A stretch of 64,000 nt of DNA, from NCBI GenBank assembly GCA_963778185.1, contig CAVZTF010000003.1, forward strand, positions 1,054,001-1,118,000, read 5' to 3'. The DNA is from RPQJ01 sp963778185 (lineage in GTDB: Bacteria > Pseudomonadota > Gammaproteobacteria > Steroidobacterales > Steroidobacteraceae). This document shows, one piece after another, positions 1 through 8,865 of the stretch (position 1 is the first letter of the stretch; every line of letters starts with the position of its first letter). The position numbers were made by a program, and so were the translations under genes. The notes under the pieces are model-generated. The model saw nothing but the letters and a program-made list of their open reading frames with translations. It made no database searches and had not been told where the DNA came from.

Positions 1-1
1 C

Positions 2-1495
2 GAGGAGCGCGTCGCCGCTCATTTCGCGCGACTGCCCGATCGCACCTCCGCGGCCGTGCTGGTCGTGGACAACGCGACGCTCGAGGCCCGTGCCTACGTG
101 GGCTCGCTCGCCTTCAGCGATACGGCTCGCCTCGGGCACGTGGACATGGTCCGCGCGACGCGCTCGCCCGGCTCCACGCTCAAGCCCTTCCTCTACGGGC
201 TGGCCATCGACGATGGACTCGTGCACTCCGAGAGCCTGCTGGTCGACGCGCCGCAGCGCTTCGGCGACTACCAGCCCGTCAACTTCGACCCGACGTTCAA
301 CGGACCGGTCTCGGTGGCGGACGCGCTGCGCCTGTCGCTCAACGTTCCCGCCGTGGACGTGCTCGATCGCCTGGGCCCTGCGCGCTTCACCGCGCGGCTC
401 GCGCACGCGGGGCTCGCATTGCGCTTTCCCCGCGGCGCCGAACCCAACCTCTCGCTGATCCTCGGCGGCACGGGCGCGTCGCTCGAGGACCTCGTCGGCG
501 CATATGCGGCCCTGCAGCGCGGCGGGCTCGCCGGTCGCGTGCGCTACACGCCCGCCGACCCGCTGCAGAATCGTCGACTGCTCTCGTCGGGTGCGGCCTG
601 GATCATCCGCGAGATCCTGGAGCGGCGTCCGAGCGGCCCGCGCGAGGAAATGTTCGACACTTCGACCCGCCCGCGAGTCGCCTGGAAGACCGGCACGAGC
701 TACGGTTTCCGCGACGCCTGGGCCCTCGGCACGACGACCCGCTACACGGTCGGCGTGTGGGTCGGGCGGCCCGATGGGACGCCGTTGCCCGGACAATACG
801 GCGCCATCACGGCGCTGCCGCTGCTGCTCGACGTCGTCGACGGCCTGCCGCGCGCGGCGGACGAGGGGCGCGCCAGCGCGATGCCGCCGGAGGTCCGCGC
901 CGTCGAGATCTGCTGGCCGCTCGGCCTGCCGCCGGATCCGCAGTCGCCCGGCCTCTGCCACCTGCGGCGCGAAGCCTGGACGCTTGCGGACAGCCTGCCC
1001 CCGGCCTTCCCGGAGCGGGAGGCGCGCGTCTGGGGTGCGGGTCGCGTGCGCCTGCGCGTCGACGCCGACACCGGTCGGCGACTGTCCGCCTCCTGTCGCC
1101 GCCCGCACGCGAGCCGCGAGGTCGAGATCGCACGCTGGCCGAATCTCGCGTATCCCTGGCTCACGAGCGAGCAGCGGCGTGCCGCGACGATACCCGCGCT
1201 CGCCGACGACTGCGTGGACGACGCCTACGCTGCAATGGAGAACCTGCGCATCGAGGGACCGCCGGAGGGCAGCCTCCTGGCGCGCGCACCGGGCAGCCGG
1301 ACGGCGCCGACCGTGCGGCTGCGCACGCTCGGGACGGCGTCCCGCGTGCAGTGGCTGGTGAACGGCCGGCTGGCGGCCGAGACCGAGGGCGCGCGACCGT
1401 GGACCCGGGAATTCGCCACTCCTGGCGAGCAGCACATCACCGCCCTGGCGGCCGGCGGCGCGTGGGCCGAGTTGCGGCTGCGAGTGCTCCCCTGA
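2..1495 (+). CDS. pbpC: Penicillin-binding protein 1C, C-terminal part (5' end outside window)
   Basis: Transpeptidase end of a bifunctional peptidoglycan synthase acting in the periplasm. The frame is open to the first bases of the window, so the glycosyltransferase domain and start lie upstream; GTG at 56 is internal. Visible are the active-site SxxK (STLK, about residue 58 of the fragment), an SLN motif, and KTGTS at about residue 229. They are followed by the roughly 200-residue C-terminal extension typical of PBP1C. In PBP1C operons an alpha-2-macroglobulin gene usually lies upstream; that cannot be seen here. The catalytic motifs are intact. The identification is firm and only the missing 5' part is unknown. 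Confidence 0.93.
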   Translation, partial: EERVAAHFARLPDRTSAAVLVVDNATLEARAYVGSLAFSDTARLGHVDMVRATRSPGSTLKPFLYGLAIDDGLVHSESLLVDAPQRFGDYQPVNFDPTFNGPVSVADALRLSLNVPAVDVLDRLGPARFTARLAHAGLALRFPRGAEPNLSLILGGTGASLEDLVGAYAALQRGGLAGRVRYTPADPLQNRRLLSSGAAWIIREILERRPSGPREEMFDTSTRPRVAWKTGTSYGFRDAWALGTTTRYTVGVWVGRPDGTPLPGQYGAITALPLLLDVVDGLPRAADEGRASAMPPEVRAVEICWPLGLPPDPQSPGLCHLRREAWTLADSLPPAFPEREARVWGAGRVRLRVDADTGRRLSASCRRPHASREVEIARWPNLAYPWLTSEQRRAATIPALADDCVDDAYAAMENLRIEGPPEGSLLARAPGSRTAPTVRLRTLGTASRVQWLVNGRLAAETEGARPWTREFATPGEQHITALAAGGAWAELRLRVLP

Positions 1496-1527
1496 GGGAC
1501 GGGCCCCGATGCGATAGCATCCGCTGC

Positions 1528-1534
1528 AAAGGAG
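1528..1534 (+). promoter_or_regulatory. Strong Shine-Dalgarno of the molybdopterin oxidoreductase gene
   Basis: AAAGGAG lies seven bases before the ATG at 1542 and fixes that start. The PBP1C stop is 46 bases upstream, so the two genes may share a transcript. Confidence 0.6.
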
Positions 1535-1541
1535 ACCTGCG

Positions 1542-3845
1542 ATGGCCGACGGCGACAAGGGCGAGTGGCAGAAGACCGCGTGCATCATCTGCGCGCTCAA
1601 CTGCGGCCTCGAGGTGCAGACCGGCGGCCAGGGCGGCCGGCACATCGTGAAGACACGCGGCGACAAGGCGCACCCGGTATCGAAAGGCTACGTCTGCGAG
1701 AAATCGCAGCGCATGGACTTCTACCAGAACGGCGCGGACCGGCTCACCTCGCCGATGCGCCGGCGGCCCGACGGCAGCTACGAGGCCATCGGCTGGGACA
1801 CGGCGATCACCGAGATCGCGCAGAAGTTTCGCGCGATCCGCGACCGGCACGGCGGCGAAAGCATCCTCTACTACGGCGGCGGCAACCAGGGTGCGCACCT
1901 CGGCGGCACGTACGGTGACAGCACGCAGAAGGCGCTGGGCGTGAAGTACCGCTCGAACGCACTCGCGCAGGAGAAGACCGGCGAGTTCTGGGTGGCGGGC
2001 AAGATGCTCACCACGGGCGCGCACGGCGACTTCGAGCACTGCGAGGTGGCGGTGTTCGTCGGCAAGAATCCCTGGCATTCGCACGGGTTCGCGCGCACGC
2101 GCGTCGTCCTGCGCGACATCCAGAAGGACCCGGACCGCTGCCTGGTGGTGATCGACCCGCGCCGTAGCGAGACCGCCGAGATGGCCGACTACCACCTCGC
2201 CATCAAGCCCGGCACCGACGCCTGGTGCCTCGCGGCGCTGGCCGGGATCGTCGTGCAGGAGAATCTCGTCGCCCGCGAGTGGATCGCGGAGCACACGACC
2301 GGCTACGACTCGATCGCCCCCGAACTGCAGAAGGTGCCGGTGGCCCGGTTCGCGGAGATCTGCGGGGTCGCGGAACAGCAGCTGCGCGAGGTTGCGCGGC
2401 GGATCGCCCGGGCCCGGAGCGTCTCGATGATCGAGGACCTCGGCCTGCAGATGAACGTGCACTCGACGCTGGGCAGCTACCTGCAGCGCCTCGTGTGGCT
2501 GCTGACGGGCCACTACGGCCGCCCCGGCACAAACAACGCCTTCGTGCCCTTCCTGTCGCTCGCCAAGGCCGCCAAGGGCGAGGGATTTTCCACGGCGGGC
2601 CGCCGCGCCCAGCCCGCGGACCGTCGCAGCCCCGTGGTGGGCGCGAAGATCATCATCGGCCTCATTCCCTGCAACGTGATTCCCGAGGAGATCCTCACCG
2701 ACCATCCGCAGCGTTACCGCGCCATGCTGGTCGAGTGCGCCAATCCCGTGCATTCGCTCGCGGACAGCCAACGCATGCGCGCCGCGTTGCGGGCGCTCGA
2801 GCTGAGCGTCGTGATCGACGTGGCCATGACCGAGACGGCGCGCGAGGCGGACTACGTGCTGCCCGCCTGCAGCCAGTTCGAGAAACCGGAGGCCACGTTC
2901 TTCAATCTCGAGTTTCCCCGCAACGGCTTCCACCTGCGGCAGCCGCTGTTCGAGCCCTTGCCCGGCACCTTGCCGGAGGCCGAGATCCACGCGCGCCTCG
3001 TCGAAGCGCTGGGAGAACTGCAGGAGCGCGACTATGCGCTGCTGCGGCGCGCGGCCCGCCTCGGCCGTCTCGCGTACTCGCTGGCATTCGCCTGGACCTC
3101 GGCACGCAACCCGAAGATTGCCCGCCATGCCGCGGTCGTGCTGTACCGGACGCTCGGGCCGACCTTGCCGAAGGGCTTCGCGCCAGCGGCCTCCCTGTGG
3201 GGCATCTCGCAGTTGTACGTGCGCAGCCACCCTGGCGCGGCGGCCCGTGCGGGCTTCGGCGGAAACGCGATCTCGGCGGGCAATCGCCTGTTCGACGCAA
3301 TCATGGGCAACCCGTCGGGAGTGATCTTCGCGGTGAGCGAATACGGGGACAGCTGGCAGGCGGTTCGCCTGCCCGATCACCGGATCAACCTCTTCCTGCC
3401 GGAACTGCTGCCCGAGCTGGCGAAGCTCGAAGCAGGCGGGCTGCCCCTCGACCCCGCGTTTCCCTACGTCCTCTCCGCCGGCGAACGGCGCAGCGACACG
3501 AGCAACACCTCGATCCGCGATGCCGCGTGGCACACGAAGGGAGCCTTCGGCACCCTGCGCATCAGCCCCCAGGACGCCGAGGCGCTCGGCTGCGGCGACG
3601 GGGATCGGCTCCGTCTCAGCACCCATCGGGGCAGCGTCGAGGTCGTGACCGAGGTCACGGCGACCATGCAACCCGGCCACGTCTCGCTACCGAACGGCCA
3701 GGGCCTCGACTATCGCCTTGCCGACGGAACCGTGGTGCACGCGGGAATCGCGCCGAACGAACTCACCGACCTGTCGCAGCGAGATTTCCTCGCCGGGACG
3801 CCGTGGCACAAGCACGTTCCCGCGCGGCTGGAGCGCGTCGCGTAG
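1542..3845 (+). CDS. Molybdopterin-dependent oxidoreductase (formate dehydrogenase-like large subunit)
   Basis: Mo/W-bisPGD oxidoreductase of the DMSO reductase superfamily, 767 residues. Four N-terminal cysteines (C14, C17, C21, C52; CxxCxxxC then C) can hold a [4Fe-4S] cluster. The molybdopterin domains follow, with GKNPWHSHG and a VIDPRRSET stretch, and a C-terminal dinucleotide-binding domain (RRSDTSNT, GDGDRLRL). There is no twin-arginine signal, so the enzyme is probably cytoplasmic. No small or membrane subunit lies beside it, so the substrate and electron partner cannot be told; formate or an organic substrate are both possible. It ends 8 bases from a convergent lipoprotein gene. Confidence 0.88.
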   Translation: MADGDKGEWQKTACIICALNCGLEVQTGGQGGRHIVKTRGDKAHPVSKGYVCEKSQRMDFYQNGADRLTSPMRRRPDGSYEAIGWDTAITEIAQKFRAIRDRHGGESILYYGGGNQGAHLGGTYGDSTQKALGVKYRSNALAQEKTGEFWVAGKMLTTGAHGDFEHCEVAVFVGKNPWHSHGFARTRVVLRDIQKDPDRCLVVIDPRRSETAEMADYHLAIKPGTDAWCLAALAGIVVQENLVAREWIAEHTTGYDSIAPELQKVPVARFAEICGVAEQQLREVARRIARARSVSMIEDLGLQMNVHSTLGSYLQRLVWLLTGHYGRPGTNNAFVPFLSLAKAAKGEGFSTAGRRAQPADRRSPVVGAKIIIGLIPCNVIPEEILTDHPQRYRAMLVECANPVHSLADSQRMRAALRALELSVVIDVAMTETAREADYVLPACSQFEKPEATFFNLEFPRNGFHLRQPLFEPLPGTLPEAEIHARLVEALGELQERDYALLRRAARLGRLAYSLAFAWTSARNPKIARHAAVVLYRTLGPTLPKGFAPAASLWGISQLYVRSHPGAAARAGFGGNAISAGNRLFDAIMGNPSGVIFAVSEYGDSWQAVRLPDHRINLFLPELLPELAKLEAGGLPLDPAFPYVLSAGERRSDTSNTSIRDAAWHTKGAFGTLRISPQDAEALGCGDGDRLRLSTHRGSVEVVTEVTATMQPGHVSLPNGQGLDYRLADGTVVHAGIAPNELTDLSQRDFLAGTPWHKHVPARLERVA

Positions 3846-3853
3846 CGCCGGGC

Positions 3854-4348
3854 CTACAGCTCGGCGTCGTCCGGCGTCGGAGTGGTCAACCGGGTGAGGT
3901 CGATTTCACCCTGCGACTGGAATCGCGCCACGCTGAAGACCGGGCCGTTCAGCTTGCCGGTCATCGCAAACGTGACCTTCTCCATCGGCTGGCCGTCGAG
4001 CATGCCGAGCGCGTGGCGCACCATGCGCAGCACGGAGACGGTCACCGGCACGCCGATCACGGCCTCGCCGAAGCGGGGCACGCTGCCGGCCGCGTCCGTC
4101 ACGCCCGAGGCGAACGTCTTGTCGAGGACGTCGAGCTTCAGGTAGACCCCGTCATAATCCAGCGGCGCGTCGTTCGGGTTCTGCACGCGCAGCTTGACCA
4201 GCATGCGCAGTTCCAATCCCTCGCCCGGCAGCGACTCGATACCGGCGACCGTGACCTGCAGTGGGTCGCTTCGCTGCAGGCTCGCGCATGCGCCGAGCAC
4301 CAGGGCCGCCGCGGTGATCAGGCCGATCCGGATGAAACGTGACACCAT
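3854..4348 (-). CDS. LEA type 2 family lipoprotein
   Basis: A 164-residue exported lipoprotein. The N terminus is a lipoprotein signal peptide with lipobox LGAC, predicted to be lipidated at C21. The rest resembles the LEA14/WHy domain: alternating beta strands with an NPNDAPLDYDGVYLKLDV segment, the usual hallmark of bacterial LEA type 2 lipoproteins. The function of these proteins is poorly known; a role in envelope stress is usually assumed. It is convergent with the molybdopterin gene and divergent from the DnrO-like gene at 4447, with about 100 bases between them to hold both promoters. Confidence 0.75.
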   Translation of the reverse strand: MVSRFIRIGLITAAALVLGACASLQRSDPLQVTVAGIESLPGEGLELRMLVKLRVQNPNDAPLDYDGVYLKLDVLDKTFASGVTDAAGSVPRFGEAVIGVPVTVSVLRMVRHALGMLDGQPMEKVTFAMTGKLNGPVFSVARFQSQGEIDLTRLTTPTPDDAEL

Positions 4349-4446
4349 TGGGTCGGGACTCCTGGCAACGCCGTCTCGCGGCGCTTTCGCAGTTTACAGG
4401 AACTACCCCCGCCGCCGCGGGTCACACGAACATGGAGATCGCAGCA

Positions 4447-4962
4447 ATGATGGGATCGATTCGTTCCGTTCCCCTGGCAGGCCTGCTGGCGGCCGGCCTG
4501 CTCTGGGTCTCGTCAGTGTCGCCCGCGGCCGCCCAGCCTGCGCATGAGCATGCGCACGAGGCCGGCGTCGCCGCCGTCACCAACGTGAAGCTCGATGGCG
4601 ACCGCAAGTGGGCGACGGACGCCTCGCTGCGATCCGGCATGGCAGCCATCCGCACCCTGTTCGATGCCGACCACCCGGCCATCCACGCAGGCAAGCAGAC
4701 CGATGCCCAGTACGAGTCCCTGGCGGGCCACATCGAGTCCGAGGTGAACTCGATCGTCGCCAACTGCCACCTGCCGCCCGAGGCGGACGCCAACCTGCAT
4801 TACCTCATCGCCGACCTCACGCAGGGCATCGCCCTCATGCGCGGCTCGGACACGGCCCGCACGCGGCACGACGGTGCGGCGCTCGTGCACGGTGCGCTGA
4901 ACGCCTACGGCCAGTATTTCGACGATCCGCAGTGGACGGCGAAGTCGCACTCAGGGCACTGA
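4447..4962 (+). CDS. DnrO-like periplasmic protein
   Basis: A small exported protein of 171 residues, resembling the proteins annotated as DnrO in Xanthomonadales-like bacteria. It has a signal peptide ending near AAAQPA, a short His-rich patch (AHEHAHEAG), then a helical domain with the DRKWATDASLRSGM block and a conserved CHLPPEAD segment. The frame is open upstream, but GGAG at 4434-4437 sits nine bases before ATG 4447, so I prefer that start; ATG 4450 is equally possible. Its last bases overlap the convergent methyltransferase gene by 12 bases. The molecular function is unknown. Confidence 0.7.
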   Translation: MMGSIRSVPLAGLLAAGLLWVSSVSPAAAQPAHEHAHEAGVAAVTNVKLDGDRKWATDASLRSGMAAIRTLFDADHPAIHAGKQTDAQYESLAGHIESEVNSIVANCHLPPEADANLHYLIADLTQGIALMRGSDTARTRHDGAALVHGALNAYGQYFDDPQWTAKSHSGH

Positions 4963-6138
4963 GGCGGTCGTCGAGCCGGCCGCCCGGGCACTGCGGCTCC
5001 CGGCATACAGCTCGAACAGCAACAGCTTGCAGGGAATGCTGCCGTTCATGAGGGAAAGGGTGCGGCCGGGCTTGAGCCCGATCGCCTTGTAGGGAGACGC
5101 GGCGGCGGCGAGGATCGCGGCCTGCCAGCCGGCGAACTTCTGCTTGAGGGTGTCGCCCACCTCCTCGTAAAGCGTCCGGATGTCGCTTTCGCGGCTGCCG
5201 ATTCGATCACCGTACGGCAGGTTGGTCACGAGCAGGCCCCGCTCGGCCGGCGGCTCCACGTCCTGGAAGCGGCACACGCTTATCGTCATGTACTTCTCGA
5301 CGCGCGCCTTGAGGGCGCTCTTGCGCGCCATCGCGACGTAGCCGGCATCCAGGTCCGAGGCGACGACCGGCGCGAGCGGCGCCTCGCGCTTCGCGGCGCG
5401 CACGCGCTCCTGGGTCGCGCGCCACAGCTCGCGGTCGAAGTCCTTCAGCCACTCGAAATGGAACTCGCCCTTCTTGCGGTGGATCTGCGGCGCCTTGTTG
5501 ACCGCGATCATCGCGGCCTCGATGGCGAGCGTGCCGCTGCCGCACATCGGGTCGAGGAACGCCTGGCTGCCGTCGTAGCCCGCCAGGACGAGGATCGACG
5601 CGGCGAGCGTCTCCTTCAGCGGCGCGGGATGGCCCTGCTCGCGGTAGCCGCGCTTGTGCAGCGACTTGCCCGAGGTGTCGAGGCTCAGCATGCAGCGGCC
5701 GCGCGCCAGGTGAGCCACCACGACCACCCTGGGCTCGACCACGTCGACCGGGGGCGAGCGATCCTGGGTGCGCTGGAACACCTCCCGGATGCCCTCCCGC
5801 ACCTGCGTGATGACCTGCTTGGGCGGCATGCCGCCGCTGTCCGCGTCCGCCCCCAGGCTCTCCACCATGAAGCCGTGCCGTGCGTCGAAGATCTCGTCCC
5901 AGTGGATGCGGCGCACCTGCGAATAGAGCATCGCCGGTGATTTCGCCGGCACCTCCTTGATGACGCGCAGGACGCGGCTCGCGGTCCTCAGCTTGAGGTG
6001 CAGCTCGTAGAAGAGCGCCTCGCCGGCCTCGAAGGCCACGGCGCGAAAGCCGGGCACGAGGTCCGTCGCGCCCAGGGCTTCGAGCTCGAGTTCCAGCGCG
6101 GGCTTGGTTTCTTCGGGGCAGGTGGCGATCAGGCGCAC
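4951..6138 (-). CDS. THUMP-domain class I SAM-dependent RNA methyltransferase (RlmL N-terminal-like)
   Basis: A 395-residue RNA methyltransferase of the YpsC/RlmL group, which makes N2-methylguanosine in 23S rRNA. An N-terminal ferredoxin-like/THUMP region (about residues 1-160) is followed by the Rossmann domain with the SAM motif DPMCGSGTLAIEA and the catalytic NLPYGDR (NPPY-type) motif. GTG at 6138 is chosen because AAGGAG lies five bases upstream; the longer open frame to 6354 has no such site. E. coli RlmL carries a second methyltransferase domain that is absent here, so the product matches the shorter LlmA/YpsC form. The target nucleotide is inferred from the family. Confidence 0.87.
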   Translation of the reverse strand: MRLIATCPEETKPALELELEALGATDLVPGFRAVAFEAGEALFYELHLKLRTASRVLRVIKEVPAKSPAMLYSQVRRIHWDEIFDARHGFMVESLGADADSGGMPPKQVITQVREGIREVFQRTQDRSPPVDVVEPRVVVVAHLARGRCMLSLDTSGKSLHKRGYREQGHPAPLKETLAASILVLAGYDGSQAFLDPMCGSGTLAIEAAMIAVNKAPQIHRKKGEFHFEWLKDFDRELWRATQERVRAAKREAPLAPVVASDLDAGYVAMARKSALKARVEKYMTISVCRFQDVEPPAERGLLVTNLPYGDRIGSRESDIRTLYEEVGDTLKQKFAGWQAAILAAAASPYKAIGLKPGRTLSLMNGSIPCKLLLFELYAGSRSARAAGSTTASVP

Positions 6139-6271
6139 GGGGGCTCCTTCCGCCCGCGAGTATAGCGATCGCCTGGGACCCCCGATTCGGCTAGAATTGC
6201 GCCTTCCCCCGGCAACCCACCTGATTCCCGCGCTTCGCAGGCGTCGGCGCCCGCGCAGCCATCGGACAATC

Positions 6272-7876
6272 ATGCTCTCCACGACCAACCTCGCCATCCA
6301 GTTCGAAGCCAAACCGCTCTTCGAGCACGTCTCGGTCAAGTTCGCCGACGGCAACCGCTACGGGCTGATCGGCGCCAACGGCAGCGGCAAGTCGACGCTG
6401 ATGAAGATCCTCGGCGGCGAGCTCGAACCGAGCGCCGGGGAAACCGTCCTGCAGGTGGGCCTGCGGCTCGGCAAGCTGAACCAGAACCAGTTCGCGTACG
6501 AGGACCAGCGCGTGCTGGACGTGGTGATGCAGGGGCACGCCGAGATGTGGCAGGCGATGCAGGAGCGCGATCGCATCTACGCCGATCCGGACGCGACCGA
6601 CGGGGACTACATGAAGGCCGCGGAACTCGAGGGCAAGTTCGCGGAGTACGGCGGCTACACCGCGGAGGCGCGCGCCGGCAGCATCCTGATCGACGCCGGC
6701 ATCGAGGAATGGCGGCACAACCAGACGATGCGCGAAGTGCCGCCCGGGCTCAAGCTGCGCGTGCTGCTCGCGCAGGCGTTGTTCTCCAGGCCGGACGTGC
6801 TGCTGCTCGACGAGCCGACGAACAACCTCGACATCCACTCGATCGGCTGGCTGGAGCGGGCGCTCAACGACTACGACGCCACGATGGTGATCATCAGCCA
6901 CGACCGGCACTTCCTGAACCAGGTGTGCACGCACATCGCGGACCTCGACTACCAGCAGCTCAAGATCTACCCCGGCAACTACGACGACTTCATGCTGGCC
7001 TCCGTCCAGGCGCGCCAGCGCGTCGAATCGGCCAACGCCAAGGCGAAGGAACGCATCTCGGACCTGCAGGAATTCGTGCGCCGCTTCTCCGCGAACGCCT
7101 CCAAGGCGCGCCAGGCCACCTCGCGCCGGCGCCAGATCGAGAAGATCAGGATCGAGGAGATCCGCCCGTCGTCGCGGCAGAACCCGTACATCCGCTTCGA
7201 GCAGGGCAAGAAGCTCTATCGCTCGGCCGTGACCGTCGAGGGCCTCGCGTTTCGATACCCCGGTGCGAGCGCCGACGTGTTCTCGGACCTGAGCTTCAAC
7301 ATCGAGGCGGGACAACGGGTCGCCATCATCGGCCCCAACGGCATCGGCAAGACGACGCTGATGCGCTGCCTCGCGGGCGACCTGTCGCCCACGCGGGGCC
7401 GCATCACCTGGGTGGAGAACGCGCAGCCCGGCTACATGCCGCAGGACCCGCAGGCCGAGTTCGAGTCGAACGTGGACCTGTTCAGCTGGATGTCGACGTG
7501 GACGGGCAAGGCGGACGACGACCAGCTGGTGCGCGCGACGCTCGGCCGGCTGCTGTTCTCCGGCGACGAGACCAGGAAATCCGTGAAGGTGCTTTCAGGC
7601 GGCGAAAAGGGCCGCATGATGTACGGCAAGCTGATCCTCACCAAGCCGAACGTCATGCTGATGGACGAGCCGACCAACCACATGGACATGGAGACCATCG
7701 AGTCGCTGCAGATCGGCCTCGAGAAGTACCCGGGCACGCTGATTTTCGTCTCGCACGACCGGGAGTTCGTCGGCAGCCTCGCCACGCGCGTGATCGAACT
7801 GAAGCCGGACGGCAGCGTCGCGGACTTCACCGGCACCTACGACGAGTACCTCGACATGCAGGGGCTCGAGGCGTAG
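6272..7876 (+). CDS. ybiT: ABC-F family ATPase, YbiT type
   Basis: A soluble twin-ATPase ABC-F protein of 534 residues, the family that acts on the ribosomal E site during translation. Both nucleotide-binding domains are complete: Walker A GANGSGKST (about 34-42) and GPNGIGKTT (about 352), Walker B LLLDEPTNNLD and LMDEPTNHMD, and LSGGEKGRM in the second half. The first signature is the divergent PPGLKLRVLLAQ form normal for YbiT. The linker is rich in Arg and Lys. ATG 6272 begins the conserved domain directly (MLSTTNLAIQF). It is convergent with the aldolase gene. Confidence 0.95.
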   Translation: MLSTTNLAIQFEAKPLFEHVSVKFADGNRYGLIGANGSGKSTLMKILGGELEPSAGETVLQVGLRLGKLNQNQFAYEDQRVLDVVMQGHAEMWQAMQERDRIYADPDATDGDYMKAAELEGKFAEYGGYTAEARAGSILIDAGIEEWRHNQTMREVPPGLKLRVLLAQALFSRPDVLLLDEPTNNLDIHSIGWLERALNDYDATMVIISHDRHFLNQVCTHIADLDYQQLKIYPGNYDDFMLASVQARQRVESANAKAKERISDLQEFVRRFSANASKARQATSRRRQIEKIRIEEIRPSSRQNPYIRFEQGKKLYRSAVTVEGLAFRYPGASADVFSDLSFNIEAGQRVAIIGPNGIGKTTLMRCLAGDLSPTRGRITWVENAQPGYMPQDPQAEFESNVDLFSWMSTWTGKADDDQLVRATLGRLLFSGDETRKSVKVLSGGEKGRMMYGKLILTKPNVMLMDEPTNHMDMETIESLQIGLEKYPGTLIFVSHDREFVGSLATRVIELKPDGSVADFTGTYDEYLDMQGLEA

Positions 7877-7885
7877 CGGTCCGGC

Positions 7886-8779
7886 TCAGGTCTTCGAAGC
7901 CTGGAATATGCTCTCGATGGCCTCGTCGAGCGCCGCGTCGAACTCCGCCTCCGACTGCTGGGCCGTCAGCCCCTCGGTCAGCGCGCGGGAGAAGCTGGCG
8001 ACCATGTTGTGCTGGCGCGCGAGCCGCCTGTTCGCCTCTTCCCGGGAGTAACCGCCGGACAGCGCCACCACCTTGAGCACCCGCGGGTGCTTGATGCAGT
8101 CCGCGTAGAGGTCGTCCTTGTCGGGAATCGTGAGCTTGAGCATCACGAGCTGGCCGTCCGGCAGCTTGTCGAGCTCGGCCATGATCGCGGACTTGAGCAG
8201 GTCCTCGGCGCCCGCCTTGTCCGGGCACTTGATGTCCACCTCCGGCTCGATGATCGGCACGAGGCCGGCGGCGATGATCTGCCGGGCAACCTCGAACTGC
8301 TGGCCCACCACGGCCTTGATTCCGGCCGCGTCGGCCTGCTTGATCACCGAGCGCATCTTGGTGCCGAAGATCCCCTTGCCCTTGGCGCGCGCGAGCAGGT
8401 CGGCGAGGCCCGGCATGGGCTTCATGAGCTGCACGCCGTTCGCCTCCGCCTCGAGACCCTTGTCCACCTTGAGGATCGGAACGACCTTCTTGACCTCCCA
8501 GAGGTACGCCGCCGTCGGCCGCCCCTCGATCGAGCGGTCCATGGTGTTCTCGAACAGGATGGCCGCCAGGATGCGGTCGCCGTTGAAGCTCGGACTCGTG
8601 ACGATGCGCGTGCGCATGGCGTGGATGAGATCCATCATCGCGGCGTCGCCGGAATAGGCGGTCTCCGGGATGCCATAGAGCTTCAGGGCCTTCGGCGTGC
8701 TGCCGCCGCTCTGGTCCAGGGCGGCGATGAAGCCCGGTCGCGTGCGGAATTTCGCTTTCTGCTGTTCGAAGTTGTTCAT
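7886..8779 (-). CDS. Fructose-bisphosphate aldolase class I
   Basis: Glycolytic and gluconeogenic Schiff-base aldolase, 297 residues, cytoplasmic. It starts MNNFEQQKAK and carries the family hallmarks AALDQSGGSTPKAL and GTKMRSVIK. The VMLKLTIP segment holds the probable Schiff-base lysine K215, assigned by analogy with bacterial class I aldolases. The length matches the S. aureus-type class I enzyme, which needs no metal. It stands alone, divergent from nothing obvious and convergent with the ybiT gene 9 bases away. Confidence 0.92.
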   Translation of the reverse strand: MNNFEQQKAKFRTRPGFIAALDQSGGSTPKALKLYGIPETAYSGDAAMMDLIHAMRTRIVTSPSFNGDRILAAILFENTMDRSIEGRPTAAYLWEVKKVVPILKVDKGLEAEANGVQLMKPMPGLADLLARAKGKGIFGTKMRSVIKQADAAGIKAVVGQQFEVARQIIAAGLVPIIEPEVDIKCPDKAGAEDLLKSAIMAELDKLPDGQLVMLKLTIPDKDDLYADCIKHPRVLKVVALSGGYSREEANRRLARQHNMVASFSRALTEGLTAQQSEAEFDAALDEAIESIFQASKT

Positions 8780-8865
8780 GACGGGCCTCGTTTGCCGGCT
8801 GGCTGGCTGGCGCTCAATTCTAGGCACGACAGGAGCCCCGTGGCCATCGCAGATACCGCAACGGC

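Noticed and set aside
1437..3680. A 747-codon open frame antisense to the molybdopterin oxidoreductase gene
   Set aside because: It is a by-product of high G+C third positions; the plus-strand protein has clear family motifs and the antisense one has none.
2225..4342. A 705-codon plus-strand frame overlapping two real genes
   Set aside because: Arg/Pro/Gly-rich shadow translation with no recognisable domain.
6191..7315. A 374-codon frame antisense to the ABC-F gene
   Set aside because: Shadow of ybiT, Val/Arg/Leu-rich without a domain.
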